Positions 10,198 to 20,852 are shown, numbered from the stretch's first letter. The stretch: DNA of 64,000 bases from Brachionus manjavacas (GCA_019054805.1 JAHQIY010000019.1:340001-404000), one strand, 5' to 3'. Made by a program: numbers and translations. The notes: generated by a model from the sequence alone, not told the origin.

Positions 10198-11646
10198 AAA
10201 TTGAGAAAAAAAAATTGGCAAAGTGAAAAAGTTAATCAGAAAATAATTTATAAAAGGTTTAAAGTATTTTTTTATTTTTTTTATTTGAATACTCTAGAAC
10301 ATTTTTAAGGAATTAATCAATGCTTGACTTAATTTTTATAGAACATTTGTGCAAAATGTTCAGAATTAATAAAATTACGTTTTTTTACGTAATTTTACGA
10401 ATTTTGATGAAAAACTTTCAATTCAATTTCAAAGTTAATCAGCGGGGTGATTTTCAAAAATAAAGTCAAATTTTTTAAATTTTTAAATTAAATTGATTGC
10501 ACGAATTTTAATGAAGACTTTCACATCGGTAAGGATGTGTAATCTTAAGTAAAATAACACAATCTTATATTAAATGATGTTAGGTTTTTTAAAAATTATT
10601 CAAAAACTTTAACCACCAAAAAAGAGTAAAAGGTAAGATAAAATTTTTAAAAAACAATTAAAAGTAAATTTTTTATTGATGTTTTTAAGTTTGAGTTTCA
10701 AGTCATAACTAAAATTTTTATTTTTTTTGCTCAGTTATGATTTTGACTTAATTAAAATTAATAAAGCCATTTTTGGTAAATATTCATACAATTTCATAAT
10801 AGAATCAAAATATTAATTAATTTTGAAACTAATAATAAAATTCGATTTTGTCAGATTCTGTCTAAAATAACAAGAAAAGATGATCAAAAATTACTTCTTT
10901 TTTGGTTCTGTGAATTTTAATTAATAACTTTTAATTAAAAAAAAATAAAGTCTAGAAAATTCAATAAAGATTTATCAATTATATTTGAAAAAAATGTTCT
11001 ATAAAATTTAGATAAATAATTTATATTTTTAAAATCCAAAACCGCAATTTTTTTTCGGCAAGCATTTTTTTATACAAAAATTCTATCACATTTAATAGAC
11101 GAAAATTAACAAATTAATTATTAAATTTTAGTAAAATAGTTGTCAATTTTTTTTATTCATGGTTTTAACTTTTTAGTTGCACTTTTTTTAACAATTATTT
11201 TTGATTAAAAACTTCGATTTGCCAAAAAATTTATATTTTACTTTTTCAAAATTTTTAAAAGGATGTATTTTGATGAGCATAAGAAGTCGAGTGTTCATAC
11301 TAGATCAAAAAGCGTCGCTGTTTATAACACTCATAGTGATTATGATTAAAACAAACTAAGACTAGTCATTTTATGCCTATTTAAAAATTTTATTTTTATT
11401 TTTAAAATTAGTTTTTAAAAAATTTAGCTTGATTAAATAAACAAATTAGTCATTTAATCGTTTAATCTTTTTTTTGAATTTTAATTATTCAAAAAAATTA
11501 ATTTCATAAATTAATAAGACCTCTCTTGCCAATATTGAGATAAAATTTTAAAGCGTGTGCTGCTTGGCATCAAATTTCATTAATATTACCATAGCGGCCC
11601 GGCATCACTCCAGAGATAAATGATTAATTTAAATTAGATTCGAGAA
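10198..11646. other. AT-rich intergenic region
   Basis: No gene recognised. The last 120 bases, just before the small secreted protein gene, are less A/T-rich (for example CATAGCGGCCCGGCATCACT) and may be its promoter. Confidence 0.4.
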
Positions 11647-11652
11647 TATAAG
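11647..11652 (+). promoter_or_regulatory. Possible TATA box
   Basis: TATAAG in the context GAGAATATAAGAGC, 36 bases before the ATG at 11688. Such spacing would leave only a very short 5' leader. The surrounding DNA is A/T-rich, so a chance match is possible. Confidence 0.3.
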
Positions 11653-11687
11653 AGCTACTATTTTTTCATTTTTCTATTCATTTTAAA

Positions 11688-11975
11688 ATGAAATATTATA
11701 AGATGGTGATAATTTTTTTAGTAATTTTCAAATTGAGTTCTTGCTACGATTACCTTCTAAAAGAACCGAGTGAATACGATGACCTGAACATGCTACGAGA
11801 TTTGTTGATAGAAAAAATAAGAACCAAATCGCTACAGGACAAACAAGCTGAATCGACGCAGAAAAATGTTGGATTTTTTAAAATTAGGCCTTACTATGAG
11901 AAGATTTTGCTTTCAAATGGTGATCAATATCTTGTTCCTAGGGATCATAACAAAAATCATTATTTCATGGGTTAA
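11688..11975 (+). CDS. Small secreted protein, candidate peptide-hormone precursor
   Basis: A complete 95-residue frame from ATG to TAA. MKYYKMVIIFLVIFKLSSC is a clear signal peptide with a likely cut after Ser-Cys or nearby. The mature part is hydrophilic with basic residues and ends HNKNHYFMG at the stop. A terminal Gly after a short hydrophobic peptide is the usual substrate for C-terminal amidation, so an amidated peptide ending YFM-NH2 is conceivable, but no dibasic cleavage site directly precedes it. An AATAAA polyadenylation signal lies at 11990-11995, 15 bases past the stop. I do not recognise a family. Confidence 0.6.
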   Translation: MKYYKMVIIFLVIFKLSSCYDYLLKEPSEYDDLNMLRDLLIEKIRTKSLQDKQAESTQKNVGFFKIRPYYEKILLSNGDQYLVPRDHNKNHYFMG

Positions 11976-12256
11976 ACATTTAAATTAAAAATAAATTTGA
12001 AAAAAAATAGTTTTTTATTTGCCAAGAATTTTTTTTTTACTTATTAACTTAAGCTATTTAGATTTAGATCAAAGAAAATCGTTTGTCAAATATATTTTAA
12101 GCTCATGACAATTATTTTTAGATTTTAAACTTTGAATTAGAAAGTTCTTAGAAATAATTTTAGTTATTTTTTTGTTACCTTACACCCTAGCAAAGAGTTC
12201 CAAGGCTTAAAAAATAACTGAAAAATTTAAAAAAAATTAAATAAATAATTAATAAA

Positions 12257-13179
12257 AAGTTTTGGGGTCTTGTCACCTCTACGGACAATTGTCCCGAACA
12301 ACTGATAAAATGTAAATTTGCGGACAATTTTTTTTTGTTTAAGATTTACCTGTAAATATACGGACAATGAGAAAATTACCTGGACAATTTAATAAAGTGC
12401 TGGACAATTAAAGAAAAAATTAATTTTATTATGATTAAACTAAATATGTTTTTGAGTTTTTATAAATTGCATAATTAGAGGCTAAATTAAGAATTACAAT
12501 TTTTTGATTGTTTTTGTTGCATTGTTATAATAGACTGACGACTTACTTCTAGAATCTTTGCTTGGTCAACTTGTCGTGTTTGTATGGCCCAATAATGAAC
12601 CATTTTTAGGACTATCTTAAGACTAAACGTAGTTGATTCAAAGAATTTACCTTTTCTAATCGACCGACGCACACGGCAAGTCGAACATCGCCAAGCATAC
12701 AAATCTGGAAAATCTGGTCGTTCAACAAACTTAAAATCTTTTTTACATATCTCACAAAAAATTGAAGAAGGAATTAATTTTTTTTGTTTAAGCCAGTTTA
12801 TTATCAGTAAATTATCGTCGAGTTCCATTACTTCACAAAGTCTAAATTTTTCAATCTCATTCAGCTTATTCATTTTTGCTAAGAGTTAAAATAAAACCAC
12901 AAAATAAGAGAAACAAAATAAAAGCAAAAAAAGTCAAACAATACAAGATTTATTAAAACTAAATCTTGTTGCTTTTTTCATCGCATTTTTTTAAATCAAA
13001 TAAAAAAATTAATTGACATAAAAACTTGTTTTTTTTTTATGGACAATTAATTAAATTAGTGGACAATTATTTTTTTACCTGGACAATTAATTTTTTTAGT
13101 GTCCGCCAATTTACATTTTATATTTTTTATTTAATAGTCCGGGACAATTGTCCATGGTGGTGACAAGACCCAAGTTTTG
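12257..13179 (-). mobile_element. Merlin-type DNA transposon, 907 bp, with truncated transposase
   Basis: The element is 12265-13171. It has a perfect 8-bp target duplication AAGTTTTG on both sides (12257-12264 and 13172-13179). The inverted ends start GGGTCTTGTCACC on both sides, then share GGACAATTGTCCCG and, further in, AAAATGTAAATT..CGGAC. Several extra copies of GGACAATT lie inside each end in mirror orientation, forming subterminal repeats. The 8-bp duplication and the internal protein fit the Merlin/IS1595 superfamily. Confidence 0.85.
12487..12873 (-). CDS. Zinc-ribbon N-terminal part of a Merlin/IS1595-like transposase
   Basis: A 128-residue frame with ATG at 12873. Paired cysteines C40/C43 (FCEIC) and C63/C66 (WRCSTC) form a zinc ribbon followed by RVRRSIRKGKFFESTTF. 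This is the DNA-binding N-terminus of ISXO2/IS1595-type transposases, in which WRC..C....S+R.G..F is the usual pattern. A helical segment (SLKIVLKMVHYWAIQT, then VDQAKILEVSRQSI) resembles the following helix-turn-helix. The protein then ends; the DDE/DDN catalytic core of about 150 residues is missing. Such a fragment cannot transpose DNA but could still bind the element's ends. Confidence 0.7.
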   Translation of the reverse strand: MNKLNEIEKFRLCEVMELDDNLLIINWLKQKKLIPSSIFCEICKKDFKFVERPDFPDLYAWRCSTCRVRRSIRKGKFFESTTFSLKIVLKMVHYWAIQTRQVDQAKILEVSRQSIITMQQKQSKNCNS

Positions 13180-14055
13180 TTCAAAAAAATTCATTGTAAA
13201 AATATTTTGTTCACTATTATTATAAAACAGTATAATTTCATTCAATTTTATTCTAAAGTAATTAAATTTTTTTTTAAATCTTTAATATGAAGATAATTCA
13301 AATCTTCAATCTATTTTAAATGTTTCTATTTTAAAATTAATTAATTACATTATTTTTGGTTAACATCTGATATTTTTTTGGCAATTTGGAAATTTTGGAA
13401 AAAAAAGTAAAAAAAGATCCTCGTAGTTTATTTTTATCAAACACTCGAGGGTTCTCACAGTACATTTAAATAGATTTTTTTATAATTGATTATCTTTTTT
13501 TTCCGACAAAAAATTAAAGAAATTTATATATTTCAATATTTTTGAAAAAAATAAATACTGTACTATCTGGAATTTTTAAGTTTCAGATTTCAGATTTTAA
13601 TTCTGTTTGGGGTATTTGATGAAAAATTTAAATTTTATTAAATAGTTTAAAATTGTTAATTTGCGTAACAAATTTAATTTTTCGTCAAATAAGAATTACA
13701 TTTTTAAAAGGCGAAAAAATGCATAAAATATTCATTACAAAAAATGTTCAAAGTAGTAACATTTCTTATAATAGCTTCTAGCAGCTTAACTTCAAAAAAT
13801 ATCGAAGGAACTACTATTTATTCAATCAGAGAATAATTTAATAATAATTTTCAATTTTTACCTGAAATTTTCTGTTAAAGACAAATTAATTCTCTTTTAA
13901 AGCATGATGTGTCTAATTACTATCCAGGGGTCATCATCAATTTTGTTTCCAGTTTTCCTTAGATTAATTTCTCTTCTGTAATTTTCTTTCTTTATTTTAA
14001 CTTTTTTCAATTAATTTTCAATAATTAAAAAAATTAAAAAGCAGACATCTTTTTA
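13180..14055. other. AT-rich spacer
   Basis: Nothing recognised on either strand. Confidence 0.4.
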
Positions 14056-14214
14056 ATGCAGAATACATTTATTGTTCGATTAGATTTTGATTCTCAAAAT
14101 ATAAATTTAATACTAGAAGTGTTAAATAAAGAAATATTAGAAATATCAGGTTCTTTCGAAAAAATCTTTAAATTAAAAAAGGACGTCAGTAAACCTCCCC
14201 ACAAATCTACATAA
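14056..14214 (+). CDS. Short open frame, 52 codons, unknown
   Basis: ATG to TAA, starting MQNTFIVRLDFDSQNINLI and ending KKDVSKPPHKST. The amphipathic sequence and sharp start and stop look more gene-like than the surrounding DNA. It sits beside transposon debris and may be the N-terminal piece of an element protein. No family recognised. Confidence 0.25.
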   Translation: MQNTFIVRLDFDSQNINLILEVLNKEILEISGSFEKIFKLKKDVSKPPHKST

Positions 14215-14828
14215 AATCGTCACTAATTTATTGAAACATTTTTTAATTTAAAAAAGCTAGTTCTTTTTTTTTCACTATAAAAAATAATAATAATAATAAT
14301 AATAATGAGCTACGGTGTTTTGTCCCACTAAACGAAAACCTATATAGGGAACGCTGTAGTAGCTTTCACACAGTGCTGAATATTCCTCTAACTATCGCGA
14401 AGTATTGATTTCGTCAACCATTTTCTTAAACAAATTCTTTGAACTTGCTTTGACTACTTCAGAAGGCAGTCTGTTCCAGTTGTCTACTACTAAAGAATGA
14501 AATTCTCACGTTGGTTGATTCTCGTCAGTTGTTTGGACATTCTGTGTTGGTACCCACGTATGCTCCCCGCTGGACCAGAACAGCTCAACGAATCGCAAAG
14601 TTTGTTTGGATTGTGGCAGTTCACTTTAGTTAAACCATTAACAATCTTGAAATATTCGACAAGATCTCCTCTCTCTCTTCTCTTGCTCAGGGTAGTTAGT
14701 GACTTGACAAATTTTGTTGCTCTTATTTGTACCTTCTCGAGAACTAAAATGTCCTTTTTCGTGTACGGACACCAAGCAACGACAGCATACTCGAGATAAG
14801 GTCTAACGAATGTCACGTAAAGCTTCAT

Positions 14829-15655
14829 TTACGTTTCAATTGACAATGACTTGAACGCTGTAGATAATTGTCCCAGTACCATATTAGCTTTTTTGGCCGC
14901 TACCATAGCTTGCATACGCCATTTCAGATTCGAACTGATTATTATACCTAAATCGCGTTCATTTTCTGTCTTACACATATCTAGTCCAATTATATTTAAG
15001 TTAATATCAAAGTACTTGTTGTTGAATACCATATAACCGCACTTATCAACATTAAAATCCATCATCCAGTCCTCGGCACATCTCACCAGAGAGTCGATGT
15101 CACCTTGAAATGTTGTAAGATCCAATGGACTTCTAATAACATCAATAAGCTTTGTATCATCGGCAAAAAGCTTGCACAGTGTCTTGATTGCTTGAGGCAT
15201 ATCATTTATAAAAATTACAAAAAGCAAAGGACCTAAGACTGAGCCTTGAGACACACCACTTAATACATCTGACCTTAAGACTGGTCTCCAATAAGAACCC
15301 ATTTCTTTCTGCTATATAAAATTGTTCAGCAAAATGAGCAGCCTATCACTGGAACCATATAATTGAATTTTTTCGATCAACACTCTGTGTGAGACTTTGT
15401 CAAAGGCCTTAGCAAAATCAATGAATACCATTACCGAAGTAAAGCCTCGATCCTAACCCAAGCCTTTGGCACTATACCAGTTAGAAAAGACTCTTTGAAA
15501 ATTCTTTCAAAACATACTGAAAATGATTTTGTACATGTAGATAAAACATATGGATGAATTCCATCGGTTTCAGGTGTTTTGAATTGATCCAATTTGGTTA
15601 AATATCCGTAAATATTTGTAGCCGAAAACACATCTAAATCAATATGACATTCCAC
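14829..15655 (-). pseudogene. Reverse transcriptase domain of that element
   Basis: From 15655 down: LDQFKTPETDGIHPYVLSTC (fingers region), then a short gap with a frame break near 15300-15430, then SGVSQGSVLGPLLFVIFIND and the catalytic FADD box (CKLFADDTKLIDV), DKCGYMVFNNKYF, and ENERDLGIIISSNLKWRMQ. All seven main blocks of a non-LTR reverse transcriptase can be followed, but not in one frame. Confidence 0.8.
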
Positions 15656-16289
15656 CGTGCAAAACTTTGGCAGCTCCGGTAATGGCTCTCCAGTATCGTT
15701 ACTTTATGCTTGCTGAAATTAAAAATTATATATTGGTGATCACCGTTTTGTCCATTACCCGGTCGCCATTGCTTTTCTTGATTGATTTAATTTTATCTCT
15801 ACATCTGGTTTGATCATTGATATAGGCAAATATGCATTTAGGTCTTCTCTTAGATCCTTCGATTATTTTAATTTCGTGATTCAATCTTGCTTTTCTAATT
15901 CGAATTTAACTCTTCTGGAAACCTTATTAAAATCGACTCTTTTCTGCTTGTCTTTGGTATTCATTTTCATGCTTAAGAATTCCATGAGAGAGTGTGGTGA
16001 AGTTTGTTTTTGTCCGACGAGCCTACCGGTGCACCAACTTAGACACTGTAAATACTTTTTATCTTATGACTGATCACCAGATCCAGTATTGAGGCTCCTA
16101 AAGCTGGATTCATTACATGCTGTACCAGAAAATTTTCCTCAAGTGCTTCAATAAATTTAGCACTTGCCAAACCCGCCTAACTTCTTCCGGAAACAAATCC
16201 ATGCAAGTTGTCTCATCTTATTTTCGGATAGTTGAAATCACCGGCTATGAGCAAATCACTATATTTAACAGTACTCACTAATGCTTTAG

Positions 16290-16750
16290 CCTTACCAATA
16301 GCTTATCTTTTCGTTTATATCATGTTTCGAAAAAGCAGGCCTGTAAATACAACCTACGAGTAACGTTTCAGATCCAACTACCAAATTACACCATACCATT
16401 TCTCCTAGATTGTCTTTTATGCCATCCTCAAACACCTCGTATACATCACTATCATTTCTTACATAAATAGCAACACCACCACCTCTTATTTGCTCCCTGT
16501 CCTTATGAAACAGAGTATAATTTGGCATATTTTTCGTTGACTTTTCATTTAACCATTACTCAGTGACAAACACAATATGTGGAAACTCTTGCACTTGAAT
16601 CCATGACACGAAGTCGTCCCATTTGTTAACGAGTGACGTTGCATTTAAACAAACACAATTGAGACAACTTAATGATAAGCCTTTGCCGTTTTTATTCATT
16701 CTGATAAATTCAGTGGGATGATGATATGATATGATCTTGTGTTTTTCCAT
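16290..16750 (-). pseudogene. Endonuclease domain of that element
   Basis: Two frames split by a stop near 16555 carry the apurinic-like endonuclease blocks: ..CLNATSLVNKWDDFVSWI, PHIVFVTE (with the catalytic Glu of the VTE motif), and YTLFHKDREQIRGGGVAIYV followed by LVGCIYRPAF. The later His/Asp motifs are not seen intact. Confidence 0.75.
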
Positions 16751-17036
16751 GTCTCATTTTACCATTACCAAATTCAAGTTTACCATTTGCCTCATTACGT
16801 CTTCTTCTCAATTCTCTTTCAACCTCGATTTCATGGCGTGTGATATCCGGGTTTATGAATACGTTGTTGTAGCTTTCACTATTTTTAAGATTTTTTGCCG
16901 AAGCTATTATTAATTTTTGAGTTGTTTTATCGTTTAATTCAACCACTAATGGTGGTGGTTTATTTTTATCCGTAGCTCTGCCACGTCGAAAAAACTTCTT
17001 TACTTTCTCATTCACATTTTGTACGTCTAATTCCAT
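16710..17036 (-). pseudogene. C-terminal part of an ORF1 nucleic-acid-binding protein
   Basis: A 108-residue frame with LVVELNDKTTQKLIIASAKN and VFINPDITRHEIEVERELRR, followed by RRNEANGKLEFGNGK. This is the pattern of the C-terminal RNA-binding domain of LINE ORF1 proteins. Its end overlaps the endonuclease frame. Confidence 0.6.
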
Positions 17037-17040
17037 TAAT

Positions 17041-17709
17041 ATTTAATAACCATTTGTTTATCCTCACCTCATGGTCTTCAGTGCTCTCGTTAGATGGCAT
17101 AGATATACCGCTCATTACTATATTATTCGCCTTTTCATCTCATATTATTTTAAAACTTAACTAATTAGAAAAAAATATAGCAAAAGCAGTACTATATTAT
17201 CTAATCGATTATTTTCAACACAAACTATCTTGGTCAATATGGAACAAAACTAGATTTGTGTCTTTTTGTTAATAAATTAACAATACTAAGTTATTGAGCC
17301 TCTTAAATAACTAATCTAAAACCTTTCTTATAAGTTTTTGAAATAATTCTGAAATATTGAATTATTTATTTTATATATAACTATTTATTCTCTCCTCTAA
17401 AAGATGGAAAAAACTGAGAATATTTATCTCTTAGTAATTTAGACTAAATTCAATTTTACTTAATACAACAAAATTTTAAGATTATACCAATAATTTCTGA
17501 TGGCTATCGTTTTGGAGTATCGGATCAAAATTTACTTACTCCTTATCAATAAATATATAACACATCAAAAATTCAGTCTGTTCCAATTAGAAAATTAAAA
17601 ATTGGATAGAAAAAACTAAAAAATCATATAAATACTTTAGAATTTTAATAATATTTATTCATAATTTTATAAGACAATAGTTAGTTTTTTTTTCTTTATA
17701 AAATAAATT
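17041..17709. other. AT-rich spacer between two elements
   Basis: The part next to 17040 probably still belongs to the 5' end of the retrotransposon. Nothing else recognised. Confidence 0.4.
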
Positions 17710-18150
17710 TTTTTACTATCAATCATTTATTTCTTCATTATCCGTAATTCTATCTGGTTCTTCTGATAATCTTTGCGATTTATCATAGCAATAATCAAAA
17801 AACAAGTAGCTTTTAGTTAGTTCCAATTCTTTGTGTTTGTTTCTGGCATATTCTAAAAACCAAAGAACACTATTAGTGTGTGAACATGTCCCTATCACTC
17901 TTGCACCATTTTTGCATGTTCAGCACCAGCCTTTTATTATATCATCATTAATTGTACTGTACTATTTGCATGTCTCGATTTATTGTCTTAATTCTTAAAA
18001 AATTAGGCTCCTCAATAAAATGCTCTGACATTAAGCCTCCGAGTTCACTCTGCTTAAAATTACTTTTTGAATTTGCTATTTGATAAACTCCAATTGTTAA
18101 TTCCTCTAAATATTCTAGGCTAAGACTCGGAAAATCTAAATTTTAAGGGT
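17710..18150 (-). pseudogene. C-terminal part of a DDE transposase with SWIM-like Cys motif
   Basis: On the minus strand from about 18130 down the frame reads LSLEYLEELTIGVYQIANSK, then QSELGGLMSEHFIEEPNFLR. After a frame change it reads CKNGARVIGTCSHTNSVLWF followed by LEYARNKHKE and an acidic tail ending at a TGA near 17720. The CKNGAR..G.CSH...W.L pattern is the SWIM-like motif at the end of some animal DDE transposases. A TGA interrupts the motif at WC*TC. Its N-terminal half continues at 19080-19260; a retrotransposon separates the two. Confidence 0.7.
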
Positions 18151-18189
18151 CGATCAAGTTTTGTTTTTTCGTTCTTTTTGAAAATTCAA

Positions 18190-19062
18190 TTGCCTAATGC
18201 TGAACTTACAAGCAGATATAAATGAAGTAGATAATTGGTGCAAGATGTGGTCAATGTCCTTAAACAGTAAGAAATGCAAAATCATGCATTACTGAAAGAA
18301 GAACCCAAGAAACAAATATTACTTTCAACATGGAGAAGAAAAAGTATGGTTGCAAGAATCGGAGGTTGAGAAAGATCTGGGTATTATGGTTTCAAGTGAT
18401 GGAAAGCATAGTTAACAAGTAGAAGCGACGGTATCTAAAGCTAACAGTGCTTTAAGTAGAATGAGGAATACGTTAAAAAGCTGTACCCAGCTTTCGTCAG
18501 AACGCATTTAAAATTCGCTTCGGTGGTAAGGAATTCTATGACTAGAAGTGAAACTAATTAGGTAGAGGGAATCCAGAAAAGGGCGACTAAGATGGTACTA
18601 GAATTAAGAGGATTAGATTACGAAGATGAGACTTAGAGAGCTTGGGTTAACAGACCTGGAAACAAGAAGAAAAAGAGGGGACTTATTACAAATATATAAG
18701 ATAAGGAAAGGGTTCGATAGAGTAGATTTGGAAATCAGAGAGAATGAGGGAGTAAGTGAGGGTACAAGCAGGAGACACAATAACCAAATAACAAGGGAAA
18801 AGCAAGGAGGGACCATGAGGAATAAGTTCTTACTTAACCTAACAGCTACAACCTGGAACCTTTCACCCTCGGAAATAGTAGGGATTGATACGGTCGATCA
18901 GTTTAAGGCCAAAATTGATGGACACATGAAGTTGGAGACCTGGAGAAGATCTGTTTATACAATCTGATACTGAGGAACTTTGACTAAATGCACTCACACT
19001 AATGTGTTACAGCTCATTCTTCTACTACTACTACACTACTACTACACTACTACTACTACTAC
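18190..19062 (+). mobile_element. 5'-truncated non-LTR retrotransposon inserted in the transposase gene
   Basis: The plus strand encodes, with stops, the later part of a reverse transcriptase: LQADINEVDNWCKMWSMSLN, KKCKIMHY, EVEKDLGIMVSSDGKHS, KANSALSRMRNTLKS. Then comes an intact C-terminal frame (18626-18967: RRKRGDLLQIYKIRKGFDRV, ending LETWRRSVYTI). The 3' end has a (CTA)n run at 19020-19062, the tail of the element. It is a different family member from the one at 14.3-17.0 kb, whose tail is (AAT)n. Confidence 0.8.
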
Positions 19063-19108
19063 GACTTTAGAGCTATTTATTCACTAATGCATAAATAGCT
19101 CTAAAGTC
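19063..19108. repeat. Perfect 17-bp inverted repeat at the insertion junction
   Basis: GACTTTAGAGCTATTTA at 19063-19079 is repeated in reverse complement at 19092-19108 around a 12-base loop. The right arm is part of the host transposase reading frame (encoding DFRAIY on the minus strand); the left arm is an extra inverted copy next to the retrotransposon tail. Confidence 0.85.
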
Positions 19109-19265
19109 ATCTCCAATAAATCTAATGCTTTTAGTTGGAACAACGTTTTTGAAATATTGCCAAGTTTTGAATAGACCATTAGACGCCTCAATTGTCCATC
19201 TTGTTTTAGTCACTAATCTGGATCGATTAGCTTCTTGGGTGGTATGTTGCTTTTTTTATTTAGAA
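19080..19265 (-). pseudogene. DDE transposase fragment (upstream half of the split gene)
   Basis: From about 19245 down, the minus strand reads QEANRSRLVTKTRWTIEASN, then GLFKTWQYFKNVVPTKSIRF and IGDDFRAIYALVNK before a stop. EAN.SRLVTK.RW.VE..NG is the late DDE block (with the catalytic Glu) of Harbinger/ISL2EU-like transposases. The order fits the C-terminal half at 17710-18150. Confidence 0.7.
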
Positions 19266-19329
19266 AAGAAGGGATTAAAGTATTTATTTATAATTTTTTT
19301 AAAAATCCAAGACATTCTGTGATTACACA

Positions 19330-20016
19330 TTTAAATTTATCTCAAATTTTTATTTCATATTTTATTTCAACTGATTTTAATTTTAATTTTTTTTTTAAAT
19401 AAATAAATCTTTGCAATATAAAAAAAATGTTTTTAAAATGACTTCTGAAGAAAAGCTGAGAAAAAGAGTATCATCATACATCAAAAAATTCTTAAATAGC
19501 AAAATACTAAAAACCAGCCATCGAAAAAATTCAGAAATTCTGTTCAAAATGAATAAGTCCAAGATTTATTACTTGATTTAAAAAAGTTTTGAAAAGTGAA
19601 ACGATAATTTTTTAAATTAAAAAGTTTATTATTGTAACAAACAATTTTTTGAATTATTTATTTTGCTTTTATTTTACTAAATTAGTTAAGATAATTTGAA
19701 TAAAATGACGATTTAATTAAATTAGTGACATTTTTCTATTTTGTGATATATTTTTTATTTTTTTTTATGAATATTTTACCGAAATCTAAAAAACAAATCG
19801 AATAAGATAATTGTTAATCGGTTTTGTTTTTCTTTAACTCAATTAGTGGATATTTTTGCTGGATTTGTGAATACAAATTATTATGCTCATTAAAAAAAAT
19901 TTTATTTTCAGACTGAGTATTCTTAATAGCGAATTCATCATTATATTTTTATATGCAATAATTAAAAATTTTATTGTAAAAAATGTGCCAAAAAAAATTT
20001 TTATTAGAAAAAAATT
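19330..20016. other. AT-rich spacer
   Basis: Nothing recognised; includes the likely 3' end of the TAF8 transcript. Confidence 0.4.
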
Positions 20017-20852
20017 TCAATTAGAGAAAAGACCAGTGATTAATGGTGACACTTGGTCAGAATTTTCATTTTCATTCCGTATTACTAAATAAAATTAATA
20101 ATTTTTATTCTTTTTTAAATTAAATTCTTACGCATATAAGCTGTATCTTTGGAGTCTTCATTAAAGATGGACAATTGTTTGGCGCTGAACATGGTCAATT
20201 GATTTTTGAGTTTGAATTTAACAAGACTTTTTTCGATGTTTAGCTTCTGTTCGGCAATTAGCTCGCGAGTTTTTTGGTATTCGCGTTCTGATTTACTGGG
20301 ACATTCGGTTTGAATGTAAGTATGAGGATCAGGAAAAGGTGGAAAGTGGTCAAAAACATAATTTTGATGAGGCCTCGGTTTGATCACATGAAGAATTGCA
20401 GGTGGTTTTTGTATACTGGCATAAGCGGCTAGAAAAAAACAAGAAATTTAAACAAATTTTAAAATGCTATTCAATTATGTTTAATTAATTTATAAAATAT
20501 TACGTTCAGCAATTTTTTGATATTTTTCATTGTTTAGATTTTTGTAGAATTTGTACAAAGAGAGCACATCTATACCGATTTCGATCAGTGCCGATGCCAA
20601 ATCGTGAAAAGTCGGCTCTGTTCGATTCTGAAGTTCGGCAAAAAGTTTTGTTTGAATGCTTATTTGACTAATAACTTAAAAATAAAAATAAAAAACAAAA
20701 TAAAATAATTGTATTTTTTCAGTACAGGCTATGAACATTTCAGCCAGAGTTTCAAGAGCGAAAGCCTCCGTTTTGACAAAGCCATGGTTAAGGGCTACAT
20801 TTGATATAAAGCTATGCAGTATTCTGCGTCGGAGAATTTCAGCATCTTCCAT
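20017..20852 (-). CDS. TAF8, subunit of transcription factor TFIID
   Basis: Four exons on the minus strand: 20726-20852, 20504-20674, 20132-20428 and 20017-20084, with introns of 51, 75 and 47 bp, all GT-AG and all phase-consistent, giving 220 residues. Exons 1-2 form the histone fold (MEDAEILRRRILHSF, FALETLAEMFIACFISQISI, FHDLASALIEIGIDVLSLYK), which pairs with TAF10 in TFIID. Exon 3 carries the TAF8 signature HFPPFPDPHTYI (about residues 127-138) and the following helix EREYQKTRELIAEQKLNIEK with SLVKF. The last exon (IRNENENSDQVSPLITGL) is inferred from the strong donor C|GTAAGA at 20131; without splicing the protein would end six codons later. The protein is shorter than the vertebrate form, which has a long basic tail. 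Confident on family, moderate on the last exon. Confidence 0.88.

Larger units (their letters stand above)
14282..17040 (-). mobile_element. Decayed non-LTR retrotransposon (CR1/jockey-like), nearly full length
   Basis: On the minus strand from 17036 down, several frames follow each other in the order of a LINE. First comes the end of an ORF1 protein (16710-17036: FFRRGRATDKNKPPPLVVEL, then NVFINPDITRHEIEVERELR). Then an AP-type endonuclease (16290-16750: LNCVCLNATSLVNKWDDF, PHIVFVTE, HKDREQIRGGGVAIYVRN, VGCIYRPAF). Then reverse transcriptase (14829-15655: GVSQGSVLGPLLFVIFINDM and active site KLFADDTKLI). Last is the C-terminal part (14490-14828: RGDLVEYFKIVNGL). Stops and frameshifts separate the pieces. 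The 3' end is an (AAT)n run at 14285-14306, seen here before the element because it is on the other strand. A 5'-truncated relative is at 28150-28601. Confidence 0.85.

Noticed and set aside
20115-20149. Reading TAF8 straight through the donor at 20131 to a stop six codons later
   Set aside because: C|GTAAGA is a strong donor and a phase-matching exon with a good acceptor lies 47 bp on, so splicing is the better model, though read-through as an alternative 3' end is possible.
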